From the NCBI RefSeq assembly GCF_945952435.1, contig NZ_CAMFHZ010000011.1:40168-104167 (forward strand): 64,000 nucleotides of DNA, in the 5' to 3' direction. The position numbers and the translations under genes were made by a program. The notes under the pieces are model-generated. The model did no database searches, was not told the DNA's origin, and was given only the letters and a program-made list of their open reading frames with translations. Below are positions 24,255 to 32,031 of this stretch, in pieces; the first letter of the stretch is position 1; each line of letters opens with the position of its first letter. The DNA comes from an uncultured Microbacterium sp. GTDB lineage: Bacteria > Actinomycetota > Actinomycetes > Actinomycetales > Microbacteriaceae.

Positions 24255-26180
24255 TCAGCCCGTGACGCGGACCCGCACGTCGGCGCCCTTGTCCACGCTC
24301 TGACCGGCCTTCGGATCGGTTCCCGTGGCCTGGAACAGGCTCCACAGCCCCTGCGGCACGCTCGTGGTCGGGTTCAGTCCTGCGTCGGAGAGCTGCTTCA
24401 TCGCGTCGGCGAGGTTCTTGCCGGTGACGTCGGGGATCGTGACGGGCTCGGGACCCTTCGACACGTTGAGCGTGATCGTGTCGCCCGGGCGCCAGTTGCC
24501 TCCGCCCTCCCGGTCGCCGTAGTCGATCACCCGTCCCTTGGGGACGCTGTCGCTGTAGGAGGAGTTCGAGTCCGGGTTGACGGCGAGCTTGACGGCGGTG
24601 AGCTTGCTCGTGGCGTCGTCGACGGTGAGACCGGACACGTCGGGCACGGATCCCAGCGAGACGAGCAGGCGGATCTGATCGCCCTGGTGCGCGCTGCACC
24701 CCTCGCCGCACTCGACCGTCGCACCGCCGGCGGGGGTGAGCTCCGCATTGATGACGATGCCGTTGGCGGCGCGGGAGAACAGTCCCACCGAGTCCTGCAG
24801 TTTCAGCTTGAGGGCGGTGAGGGCCTTCTTCGCCTCGTCCTCCGTCATCTCGTCGACCTTGGGGATCGCGACCTCGGCCGGACCGGCGGAGACGACGACG
24901 GTGACCTTCGCATTCTTCTCGACCCGTGTGCCGGACCCGGGCGTGCTGCGGATCGCGAGTCCCGCCGCCACGTCGAGCGAGTTCTCCGACGCCTGTTCCG
25001 GGCGCAGGCCCTCCTTGGAGATCAGCGTCGAGGCCTGCTCCCACGTCTTCCCGGCGACGTCGGGTACGGACAGCAGGGAACCGGGCCCGGATCCGAACCA
25101 CCACCCCGCCCCGCCGGCGACCACGGCGAGCAGCAGGACGAGCACGAGCAGGAACGCCCCGCGGGAACGGCGCTGTGCGGTGCGACGGCGCAGCAGGGTC
25201 GCGTTGTCTCTCGCCGCGTCCGGCGCGGCGGGCGCGACGAGCGGCAGCGTGCCGCTGGGCAGCACCTTCGTCTGATCGCCCGTGTCCCGCAGCGGGATCG
25301 CCGTGGTCTTGGCGGTGGTGGGACTCGGCGTCACGCCCAGCTCGCGCTCGATCTCGCGCAGCCGGTCCAGCATCTCTTGGGCGTCGTTCGGACGTTCGTC
25401 CGGGCTCTTCTCGGTGGCCCAGAGCACGAGCTCGTCGAGCTGCTCCGGCACTCCGGGGTTGCGCACGCTCGGTCGTGGTACGGAGTCGGTGGCGTGCTGG
25501 AAGGCGATCTGCATGGGCTGCTCGCCCTTGTACGGCTGCTCGCCGACGAGCATCTCGTAGAGCATGATGCCGAGCGCGTAGATGTCGCTGCGGGCGTCGG
25601 CGGTGCCGCGGGTGACGAGCTCCGGCGCGAGGTAGGCGATCGTGCCCATCAGCTGTGCGCCGGACGCCGTGTTCGCCGTCGTGGCACGGGCGAGCCCGAA
25701 GTCGCCGATCTTGATCCGGCCGTCCTCGGCGAGCAGCACGTTCTCCGGCTTGACGTCGCGATGCACGATCCCGGCGCGATGGGCCGCCGCGAGCCCGGAG
25801 AGCACCGCGTCCATGATCGTGACGGTCTGCGGGATCGTGAGCCGGCGCTGCTCGCGCATGAGCTCGCGCAGCGTGATGCCGGGCAGGTACTCCATGACGA
25901 GGTAGGCCAGCTCGCCGTCCTGCCCCTGGTCGAAGACGTTGACCACGTGCGGATCCGCGAGCCGGGCGGCGGCGCGAGCCTCCTGGATGAATCGGCTCTG
26001 GAACACGGAGTCGTCGCTGAGGTGCCCGTGCATGACCTTGAGCGCGATCCGACGTTCGAGGCGCAGATCGGTGGCGACGTACACGGTGGCCATGCCGCCG
26101 CGTGCGATGCGGGCGCGGACCCGGTAACGGCCGTCGACGAGCCGCCCGATGAGGGGGTCGGCTTGTTGGCTGGTCGTCAC
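24255..26180 (-). CDS. pknL: Membrane Ser/Thr protein kinase with PASTA repeats (PknL/PknB type)
   Basis: 641 residues. Cytosolic Hanks kinase domain (about 10-275): glycine loop RGGMATVY, Lys48, catalytic HRDVKPEN (140-147), DFG (160-162), APE. A Thr-rich juxtamembrane linker follows, then one transmembrane helix (about 341-363) and four extracellular PASTA domains (370 to end) that bind muropeptides or lipid II. The position beside aroG and an Rv2175c-like gene corresponds to mycobacterial pknL, but mycobacterial PknL lacks PASTA repeats. The GTG at 26180 lies six bases after TAGACT. Likely substrates nearby are the Rv2175c-like protein and GarA, by family precedent only. Confidence 0.94.
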   Translation of the reverse strand: MTTSQQADPLIGRLVDGRYRVRARIARGGMATVYVATDLRLERRIALKVMHGHLSDDSVFQSRFIQEARAAARLADPHVVNVFDQGQDGELAYLVMEYLPGITLRELMREQRRLTIPQTVTIMDAVLSGLAAAHRAGIVHRDVKPENVLLAEDGRIKIGDFGLARATTANTASGAQLMGTIAYLAPELVTRGTADARSDIYALGIMLYEMLVGEQPYKGEQPMQIAFQHATDSVPRPSVRNPGVPEQLDELVLWATEKSPDERPNDAQEMLDRLREIERELGVTPSPTTAKTTAIPLRDTGDQTKVLPSGTLPLVAPAAPDAARDNATLLRRRTAQRRSRGAFLLVLVLLLAVVAGGAGWWFGSGPGSLLSVPDVAGKTWEQASTLISKEGLRPEQASENSLDVAAGLAIRSTPGSGTRVEKNAKVTVVVSAGPAEVAIPKVDEMTEDEAKKALTALKLKLQDSVGLFSRAANGIVINAELTPAGGATVECGEGCSAHQGDQIRLLVSLGSVPDVSGLTVDDATSKLTAVKLAVNPDSNSSYSDSVPKGRVIDYGDREGGGNWRPGDTITLNVSKGPEPVTIPDVTGKNLADAMKQLSDAGLNPTTSVPQGLWSLFQATGTDPKAGQSVDKGADVRVRVTG

Positions 26181-26186
26181 GGCAAG

Positions 26187-26192
26187 AGTCTA
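26187..26192 (-). promoter_or_regulatory. -10 box (TAGACT), leaderless pknL
   Basis: Minus strand TAGACT, CTTGCC, then GTG at 26180. There is no room for a ribosome binding site. Confidence 0.6.
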
Positions 26193-26292
26193 TGAAGAAC
26201 TCTCTGTGAGAGCGGGCAACGGCTCGCGTGCGGCCGCCATTCGACAAGGATCACGATGCGGTCTCGGCCCGGGATCCCTTCTCGGGCGGGCG

Positions 26293-27486
26293 TCAGCCGA
26301 GTTGGGAGACCCAGGCGGTCGCCTGGGTCTCCCACAGCGCATAGCGCCCGGGGAAGTCGGAGATCTGCACCTCCTGCGCCGCCTCGCCGAAGCCGAGGGT
26401 CTGCCAGTCGGGGATGTCGAGCAGGCCGTTCGTGTGCGGGGCGCCGACGAAGAACGCCCGCGCGGCGTAGCCCGTGTCGGAGAGCTGCTCCCTGGTGCCC
26501 CAGCCGGTGCTCGGACGCTGCTGGAACAGGCCGACCGAGTCCCTGTCGCCCGACGGTGCATTCGTGAGGTTCGACTCGACCATGGCCGTGGCGAGCGCGA
26601 TCGCGAGGCCGCGCGGGGGCACGCCGAGTGCGCGGCCCGCGTCGAGGATGGTCCGCGCGTTCGCCGTCTGCTCGGGGGTCAGCACGACCTCCGGTGCGGT
26701 GTAGGGGTCGGCGGGAGCGGGCGGCGCCGGAGAGGGCGTGGCCGCCACGGCGGGCTCGGCCGTGAAGGGCGCGAGGAGCAGGTCCTGACCGGGGTAGATG
26801 ATCGAGCCGGGACCGATCCCGTTCGCGGCGTACAGATCGGAGACGCTCAGACCGTGCGCGTCCGCGATGGACCAGAGGGTGTCGCCGGCGACGACGGTGT
26901 AGGCGGGCGACGTCGCGGCGGGTGCGGGGGAGTCCGCGGGCAGAGGCGCGGCGGGGGCCGGGGCCGGCGCCTGTCCGGCGGTTCGCAGGGTCTGACCCGG
27001 GTAGATGATCGCGTTCGCGTCGAGTCCGTTCGCGGCGTTCAGCGCGGCGACGGTCGTACCGTGGGCCTGCGCGATCGACCAGAGGGTGTCGCCGGCCACG
27101 ACGGTGTAGTCGCCGGCGGCGGGCGGCGCGACCGGGTCGGCTGCCGGAGCGGGTTCCGCGCCGAACCGCAGCACCTGGCCGGGCTGGAGCACGCTGTCGC
27201 GGGAGAGGCCGTTCGTGGCGATGAGGGCCCCGACCGTCGTCCTGAACCGTTCGGCGATGTCCCAGAGCGTGTCGCCGGCGACGACCGTGTAGGTGCCGGA
27301 TCCCGGCACGGCGGTCGGCGACGCGGCCGTCGGGCGGGGGAGCGTGAGTGGAGCACGGTCGGCGGACGGGCGTGGAGAGGTCGTGGCCTGCGCCGGCAGG
27401 GCGCCCAGCGCGGTGACGATGCCGGTCAGGACCGCGGTGGGAACCGTCAGCGCGAGCGTGCGCTGCCTCGTGGAAGCGGTCGTCAT
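26293..27486 (-). CDS. Secreted three-LysM peptidoglycan-binding protein with lytic transglycosylase-like C-terminus
   Basis: 397 residues. Signal peptide (TLALTVPTAVLTGIVTALGALPAQA, cleavage near residue 34) then LysM domains at about 65-108, 127-169 and 196-238 (each YTVVAGDTLW-like) joined by Ala/Pro linkers. The C-terminal ~130 residues contain AMVESNLTNAPSG and DSVGLFQQRPS, typical of goose-lysozyme/SLT-like muralytic domains, with Glu304 the probable catalytic acid. The ATG at 27486 follows GGGGGG; an open frame extends upstream but would precede the signal peptide. It probably remodels the wall, and lies next to a kinase that senses wall fragments. Confidence 0.9.
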   Translation of the reverse strand: MTTASTRQRTLALTVPTAVLTGIVTALGALPAQATTSPRPSADRAPLTLPRPTAASPTAVPGSGTYTVVAGDTLWDIAERFRTTVGALIATNGLSRDSVLQPGQVLRFGAEPAPAADPVAPPAAGDYTVVAGDTLWSIAQAHGTTVAALNAANGLDANAIIYPGQTLRTAGQAPAPAPAAPLPADSPAPAATSPAYTVVAGDTLWSIADAHGLSVSDLYAANGIGPGSIIYPGQDLLLAPFTAEPAVAATPSPAPPAPADPYTAPEVVLTPEQTANARTILDAGRALGVPPRGLAIALATAMVESNLTNAPSGDRDSVGLFQQRPSTGWGTREQLSDTGYAARAFFVGAPHTNGLLDIPDWQTLGFGEAAQEVQISDFPGRYALWETQATAWVSQLG

Positions 27487-27662
27487 GATGATCCCCCCGG
27501 TGCGGGCGTCGTCTCGTGGTCGCGTCGATGCGGACCGTCCCTCGACGGTGTCACGGAAGTAAAGCAGAGTCAATCGACGTGACGAAAGGGACGAACGAGG
27601 CGGGAGTGGGGTACAGGGGGAACGAGGAGCCCGCACGGGAGCGGGGATGAGATCATGTCCTG

Positions 27663-28013
27663 GTGTCTGAAACGGAAATCACGGCGTCCACGCCCGACTG
27701 GCTGACCCTTCCCGACCTCGTCGAGCTCCTCTCCGAGCCGCTCGGGCGCGTGCATCGCCTCTTCGACGAGCAGCATCTCGTCGGGTCCCGCCGGAACGGC
27801 CCGCTGTCCGTGCCGGCCGTGTTCCTGCAGGACGGACGCCCGCTGCCCTCGCTCCGCGGCACCATCATCGTCCTCAAGGACGCGGGCTTCAGCGACGACG
27901 AGGTCATCGACTGGCTGCTCGAGGAGGAGGAGTCGATGGGACGCTCTCCCATCGCCGCGCTCCGCGACGGTCACAAGAGCGAGGTGCGCCGGGTCGCGCG
28001 CGCCCTCGCCTGA
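27663..28013 (+). CDS. Rv2175c-family DNA-binding protein
   Basis: 116 residues. A winged-helix DNA-binding protein; the mycobacterial member is phosphorylated by PknL, which abolishes DNA binding. Seen: WLTLPDLVELLSEPLGRVHRL as the helix-turn-helix, and a C-terminal dimer region (ALRDGHKSEVRRVARALA). The N-terminal STPDW preserves threonines that could be phosphorylated. The GTG at 27663 is the only sensible start. It is separated from the kinase gene by the LysM gene and transcribed the other way. Target genes are unknown. Confidence 0.9.
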   Translation: MSETEITASTPDWLTLPDLVELLSEPLGRVHRLFDEQHLVGSRRNGPLSVPAVFLQDGRPLPSLRGTIIVLKDAGFSDDEVIDWLLEEEESMGRSPIAALRDGHKSEVRRVARALA

Positions 28014-28036
28014 CGCGTCGGCCAGGATCCGTCCGA

Positions 28037-29122
28037 TCAGGCGGTGCGCTGCGTCGCGTCCCGGGCGAGCGCCCGCAACAGCCCCAGTGCTCCCGCGTCG
28101 AGCGGGGCGTCCACGAGGGCTTTCTCGCCCTCGGCCGCATAGTCGGCGATGAGCAGTTCGGCCCGGGCGAGCGCTCCCGACTCGACGATCGCGGCCTGCA
28201 GGCTCGCGATCTGGTCGGCGGTGAGGTGCGGATCGCCGAGGAGCTCGTCCACGAGGCGGCGCCCGGGAGCGGCGAGCGCCTCCCTGGTCCAGGCGATGAG
28301 CAGGGTGCGCTTGCCCTCGCGGAGATCGTCCCCGGTCGGCTTGCCCGTGACGCGCTCGTCACCGAACACCCCGAGCACGTCGTCGCGCAGCTGGAACGCC
28401 ATGCCGAGGGGGTGGCCGAACCCGCGCAGCGCCGCACGTTGACGCTCATCGGCACCGGCGAGCGCCGCGCCGATCAGCAGGGGCTGTTCGACGCTGTACC
28501 GTGCGGCCTTGAGGGAGACCACGCGCAGCGCCCGTTCGGCGTGCTCCGCATCGTCGCTCACGCTCCAGGCCGACTCCTCGGCGATGTCGAGGTACTGCCC
28601 GATCGTGACGTCGCGGCGCATCCTGGCGTACTCGGCGCGCACGGCCTCGGCGTGCGCAGCTCCCGAGAGCCCGGATTCGAGCAGATCGTCGCTCCACGCC
28701 ACGAGCAGGTCGCCGAGCAGGATCGCCGCCGATCGACCGAAGCCGACCGCGTCTCCGGTCCACGCCGCCTCGACGTGCCGCGCCTCGAGCGCGCGATGCG
28801 TCGCGGGCCGGCCGCGACGGGTGTCGGAGTTGTCGATCAGGTCGTCGTGGACGAGGGCGGCCGACTGGAAGACCTCCAGGGCGGCGCAGGCGTCCCACAG
28901 GCCGTCCGGTTCGCTCCCGACGCCCGCGGGACCGGCCACGGCGGCCCACCCGGCGTGACAGAACCGGGCACGCAGCCGCTTGCCTCCGCGCAGCGTGTCC
29001 GCCGCCGCGAGGACGAAGGCACGGGCCTCCGCTCCGTAGTCCGCCGTCTCCGCGCGCATGCGCTCGACGAAGGCGTCGAGGCGCGTCGAGATCCGGTCGA
29101 GGACGGGGGAGGGATCGGCCAC
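28037..29122 (-). CDS. Trans-isoprenyl diphosphate synthase
   Basis: 361 residues from GTG 29122. Makes a geranyl-, farnesyl- or geranylgeranyl-type diphosphate for menaquinone, carotenoid or polyprenyl synthesis. Both aspartate-rich motifs are present: HDDLIDNSDTRRG (first, chain-length determining) and FQLRDDVLGVFGD (second). GGKRLRARFC binds the diphosphate. The start at 29122 is preferred over GTG 29128 because TAGGCT ends exactly six bases before it. The gene matches idsA2/idsB in the corresponding mycobacterial block. Product chain length cannot be read with confidence. Confidence 0.92.
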   Translation of the reverse strand: MADPSPVLDRISTRLDAFVERMRAETADYGAEARAFVLAAADTLRGGKRLRARFCHAGWAAVAGPAGVGSEPDGLWDACAALEVFQSAALVHDDLIDNSDTRRGRPATHRALEARHVEAAWTGDAVGFGRSAAILLGDLLVAWSDDLLESGLSGAAHAEAVRAEYARMRRDVTIGQYLDIAEESAWSVSDDAEHAERALRVVSLKAARYSVEQPLLIGAALAGADERQRAALRGFGHPLGMAFQLRDDVLGVFGDERVTGKPTGDDLREGKRTLLIAWTREALAAPGRRLVDELLGDPHLTADQIASLQAAIVESGALARAELLIADYAAEGEKALVDAPLDAGALGLLRALARDATQRTA

Positions 29123-29128
29123 GTGCAC

Positions 29129-29134
29129 AGCCTA
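29129..29134 (-). promoter_or_regulatory. -10 box (TAGGCT), leaderless prenyl synthase; decides the start codon
   Basis: Minus strand TAGGCT-GTGCAC-GTG. If transcription begins about six bases downstream, the first GTG (29128) would be outside or at the very edge of the mRNA, so the second GTG (29122) is the start. Confidence 0.6.
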
Positions 29135-29223
29135 CTCAGAGGCGTGCGGGGGCGGTCGGGGCCGGGGGCGGGATGCGCGCGAAGTGCACGGTGAATCCCT
29201 AGCCTGGTGAGCCCGTGCGCGCG

Positions 29224-29229
29224 TAGACT
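29224..29229 (+). promoter_or_regulatory. -10 box (TAGACT) for the DUF3040 gene
   Basis: TAGACT lies 28 bases before the ATG at 29258, with a CGAGGGGG ribosome binding site between. A second similar hexamer (TAGCCT) lies at 29200-29205. Confidence 0.5.
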
Positions 29230-29257
29230 GGGTGAAAGACCACCCGAGGGGGACGAT

Positions 29258-29623
29258 ATGCCACTCTCCGAGCAGGAGCAGCGGATGCTCGACGAGATGG
29301 AGCGCCATCTCATGCAGAACGACGCCGACGTCGTCTCCGCACACGGCGACCGCGCGCTCAGCTATCGCAATCTCATCTACGGCGCCGTGCTGCTGCTCGC
29401 AGGCATCGGGGGCCTCGTCGTCGGCGTCGTCATCGGCAACGTGGGCGGCATCGTCGTCGGCGTCGTCGCCTTCGCCGCGATGCTCGGCGGTCTCATGCTG
29501 GCGTTCACGCCCGTCCGCACCGCGGCGCGCGGTGCCACGCCGCGTGCGAAGGCCAAGGAGCCCTCCCCGTCGTTCATGGATCGGATGAACGACCGCTGGG
29601 ATCGTCGTCACGACGACCACTGA
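29258..29623 (+). CDS. DUF3040 membrane protein
   Basis: 121 residues. Family of unknown function found upstream of mraZ in most actinobacteria. The N-terminal segment PLSEQEQRMLDEMERHL is the family signature and is cytosolic. Two transmembrane helices follow (IYGAVLLLAGIGGLVVGVVI and GIVVGVVAFAAMLGGLML), then a basic tail ending RRHDDH. The ATG at 29258 is chosen over 29207 because it starts at the signature and has a ribosome binding site. A strong terminator separates it from mraZ. Confidence 0.9.
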   Translation: MPLSEQEQRMLDEMERHLMQNDADVVSAHGDRALSYRNLIYGAVLLLAGIGGLVVGVVIGNVGGIVVGVVAFAAMLGGLMLAFTPVRTAARGATPRAKAKEPSPSFMDRMNDRWDRRHDDH

Positions 29624-29662
29624 CTCCGCGTCCCTCCGGTAATCCGGAGGACGTGACGCACG

Positions 29663-29692
29663 AAGGCCCGGACGGCCTGCCGTCCGGGCCTT
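29663..29692 (+). terminator. Rho-independent terminator after the DUF3040 gene
   Basis: Perfect 13-base stem (AAGGCCCGGACGG / CCGTCCGGGCCTT) with a CCTG tetraloop, followed by a pyrimidine-rich, T-containing stretch. Confidence 0.92.
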
Positions 29693-29744
29693 AGTCGTCT
29701 CTTCCTCTCCTTTTCCCTCCCTGAGCCCTCCACTTCGCTCCACC

Positions 29745-29779
29745 GGCCCCTCTCCGCGGAATACCGCGGGGGAGGGGCC
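29745..29779 (+). terminator. Second hairpin upstream of mraZ
   Basis: GGCCCCTCTCCGCGG pairs with CCGCGGGGGAGGGGCC around an ATA-rich loop with one bulge, followed by TTTG. Together with the hairpin at 29663 it insulates the division cluster from upstream transcription. It could also be an attenuator-like element. Confidence 0.75.
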
Positions 29780-29828
29780 TTTGTCGTGCCCGTGGAACGG
29801 CTGATTCGGACAAGAACGTGTATCGAAA

Positions 29829-29853
29829 TGGAGGGAAGTGGAGTAAAGTGGAG
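29829..29853 (+). promoter_or_regulatory. MraZ operator: three TGGAG boxes spaced exactly 10 bases
   Basis: TGGAG occurs at 29829, 29839 and 29849, one helical turn apart, 39-63 bases before the mraZ ATG. MraZ proteins bind such direct TGGRN repeats and control their own operon. Further related pentamers lie at 29863 and 29873. Confidence 0.85.
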
Positions 29854-29891
29854 GAAACGTCGTGGAGCGGGGTGGGGAAGGGGCGAGGCGC

Positions 29892-30323
29892 ATGTTGCTC
29901 GGCACGCATTCCCCCAAGCTCGACGACAAGGGCCGCGTGATCCTGCCCGCCAAGTTCCGCGAGGATCTGGCAGGCGGCGTCGTGATCACCCGGGGGCAGG
30001 ACCGCTGCCTCTACGTGTTCAGCACGACGGAGTTCGAGAGCGTGCACGAGCGGATCCGCCAGGCGCCGTTGAGCAACAAGGAGGCACGGGCGTTCCTGCG
30101 CATGTTCCTCTCCGGCGCGAGCGCCGAGATGCCGGACAGCCAGAACAGGATCACGCTTCCCGGGCACCTGCGTGCGTACGCGGGTCTGGCCAAGGAGCTC
30201 GTGGTGACGGGCGTCGGCGCCCATGCCGAGATCTGGGACGCCGCGGCGTGGAGCGCGTACGCCGAAGGACACGAAGACGCATTCGCCGAGTTGGAGGAGG
30301 AGGTGATCCCCGGACTGTTCTGA
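29892..30323 (+). CDS. mraZ: Transcriptional regulator MraZ
   Basis: 143 residues, the normal length. Two AbrB-like half domains, each with the DxxGR-type motif: [15 protein letters not shown] and [15 protein letters not shown]. It forms a ring that binds direct repeats and controls the division and cell wall cluster. The ATG at 29892 begins with the conserved [15 protein letters not shown]; an upstream in-frame GTG at 29862 lies within the operator region and is rejected. First gene of the cluster that runs to at least ftsZ. Confidence 0.96.
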   Translation: MLLGTHSPKLDDKGRVILPAKFREDLAGGVVITRGQDRCLYVFSTTEFESVHERIRQAPLSNKEARAFLRMFLSGASAEMPDSQNRITLPGHLRAYAGLAKELVVTGVGAHAEIWDAAAWSAYAEGHEDAFAELEEEVIPGLF

Positions 30324-30432
30324 CCCCTGGCTGTGACTCCCAGCCGCTCCCACCCCGGCGCACCTTCCCCGGTGCCGGGTCGAGCGGATGGGGATCAGGG
30401 TCAGGGGACACGGAACGGAGAGGGACGGTCCC

Positions 30433-31386
30433 ATGGACATCCGACAGATCCATACTCCCGTGATGCTGGACCGTTGCGTCGAGCTCCTCGCCCCCGCACT
30501 CCAGCACGAGGGCGCGATCCTCGTCGACGCGACGCTCGGCATGGGCGGGCACTCCGAGGCGTTCCTCGAGCGGATGCCGGGGATCCGTCTCGTCGGCCTC
30601 GACCGCGACACCGACGCGCTGCGGATCGCGGGGCAGCGCCTCGCCCGGTTCGGCGATCGCGTCACACTGGTGCACACCGTGTACGACGCGATCGGCGAGC
30701 ACGCCCGGGGCGCCAGCGGCATCCTCTTCGACCTCGGGGTCTCGTCCCTCCAGCTCGACGAGGCCGAGCGGGGCTTCGCCTACGCGAAGGACGCCCCGCT
30801 GGACATGCGGATGGACCAGACCACGGGGACGACCGCGGCGGAGGTCCTGGCGACCTATGGCGAGGGGCGCCTTCGCGGCATCTTCGAGCGTTTCGGCGAG
30901 GAGAAGCTCGCGGGGCGCTACGCCAGGGCGATCGTGCAGGCCCGGCAGATCGCGCCGATCGAGCGATCCGGTCAGCTCGTCGACATCCTGCAGACGGCGA
31001 CGCCCGCCGCGGTGCAGCGGGCGGGTCATCCCGCCAAGCGCGTGTTCCAGGCGCTGCGGATCGAGGTCAACCACGAGCTCAACGTGCTCGCCGACGCGAT
31101 CCCCGCCGCCATGGACGCGCTCACCGTCGGCGGCCGCATCGTCGTCATGTCGTATCAGTCCCTCGAGGACAGGCTCGTCAAGCAGGCCTTCGCTGCGGCG
31201 TCCGCATCGACGGCACCCGCGGGGCTGCCCGTCGAGCTTCCCGAGCACGCTCCCCGGTTCCGCACCCTGACCAAGGGCGCGGAACAGGCGGACGAGGCCG
31301 AGCGCGCGGCGAACCCGCGCGCGATCCCGGTGCGCCTGCGCGCCGCCGAACGTGTGAGAGACGAACGAAGGAGCACGGCGCGATGA
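30433..31386 (+). CDS. rsmH: 16S rRNA (cytosine1402-N4)-methyltransferase
   Basis: 317 residues. Methylates C1402 in the 16S decoding centre. Seen: [13 protein letters not shown] at the N-terminus, SAM motif [33 protein letters not shown] and the C-terminal [13 protein letters not shown]. The ATG at 30433 opens the conserved N-terminus. Its stop shares bases with the ftsL start (ATGA). The order mraZ-rsmH-ftsL-ftsI is the standard cluster order. Confidence 0.97.
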   Translation: MDIRQIHTPVMLDRCVELLAPALQHEGAILVDATLGMGGHSEAFLERMPGIRLVGLDRDTDALRIAGQRLARFGDRVTLVHTVYDAIGEHARGASGILFDLGVSSLQLDEAERGFAYAKDAPLDMRMDQTTGTTAAEVLATYGEGRLRGIFERFGEEKLAGRYARAIVQARQIAPIERSGQLVDILQTATPAAVQRAGHPAKRVFQALRIEVNHELNVLADAIPAAMDALTVGGRIVVMSYQSLEDRLVKQAFAAASASTAPAGLPVELPEHAPRFRTLTKGAEQADEAERAANPRAIPVRLRAAERVRDERRSTAR

Positions 31387-31964
31387 GCATGGCGGAGAGC
31401 ACGCTGCGGCGGCCGGTCCTCGACGAGCAGGCGTTCGACCGTCCGGCGTCGACGCGGCATCTGCAGGCCGTCGAGAGCCCGGACCGCCGCCGGCGCCCGC
31501 GGCTCGCCTACGCGATCGTGGCCCTGGCCGGCGCTGCGCTCATCGGCGCGACCCAGATCGGCCTGTCGATCGCGACGACACAGGACTCCTTCGTCGTCTC
31601 GAAGCTCACCCAGCAGAACAAGGAGCTCACCTGGCAGGCGCAGGCCGCCGCACAGGATCTCGACGGCGTGAGCTCGCCGCAGGCGCTCGCGACGCAGGCC
31701 GCCAAGATGGGGCTCGTCGTCGGAGGGAGCGCGAACTACCTGCGTCTCAGCGACGGCAGCGTCACCGGGGACGGCGCCCCGGCCGCCTGGGCGTCCAGCG
31801 TCGATCCGAGCAAGGGGGGCGTCCCGAACGCCCTGGTCCGCGACACGCCGGTCAACCCGTCCTCCGCCGCGGCGGGTGCGGGCGTACAACCGAAGAAGCA
31901 GAGCACGCCCGCGACGCAGGCGCCTCCCGCCGCCGAAGGCATCCCGACGCCCACGACCCGCTGA
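31383..31964 (+). CDS. ftsL: FtsL-like septum protein
   Basis: 193 residues. Single-pass bitopic protein: a ~40-residue basic cytosolic N-terminus, one transmembrane helix ([21 protein letters not shown]), then a short predicted coiled coil ([15 protein letters not shown]) and a Pro/Thr-rich tail. It matches FtsL by topology and position between rsmH and ftsI; sequence identity in this family is low. It would link FtsB/FtsQ to FtsW-FtsI at the septum. The start overlaps the rsmH stop; Met at 31389 is an alternative. Confidence 0.8.
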   Translation: MSMAESTLRRPVLDEQAFDRPASTRHLQAVESPDRRRRPRLAYAIVALAGAALIGATQIGLSIATTQDSFVVSKLTQQNKELTWQAQAAAQDLDGVSSPQALATQAAKMGLVVGGSANYLRLSDGSVTGDGAPAAWASSVDPSKGGVPNALVRDTPVNPSSAAAGAGVQPKKQSTPATQAPPAAEGIPTPTTR

Positions 31965-32031
31965 CCCCCACGATCCCCGCTCACAGACCGGGCACCGCCC
32001 CGATCAGACCGCGCTCACGGACGGAGACCCC

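Noticed and set aside
24249..26195. 648-codon plus-strand frame opposite the kinase
   Set aside because: Antisense shadow; the kinase on the minus strand has all catalytic motifs.
27487..27662. Possible riboswitch (such as a cyclic di-AMP type) before the LysM gene
   Set aside because: I could not find the conserved helices or loop sequences; only a plain leader with a G-rich ribosome binding site is seen.
29862..29891. Upstream GTG start for mraZ
   Set aside because: It lies in the operator-like repeat region and adds residues before the conserved MLLGTH start.
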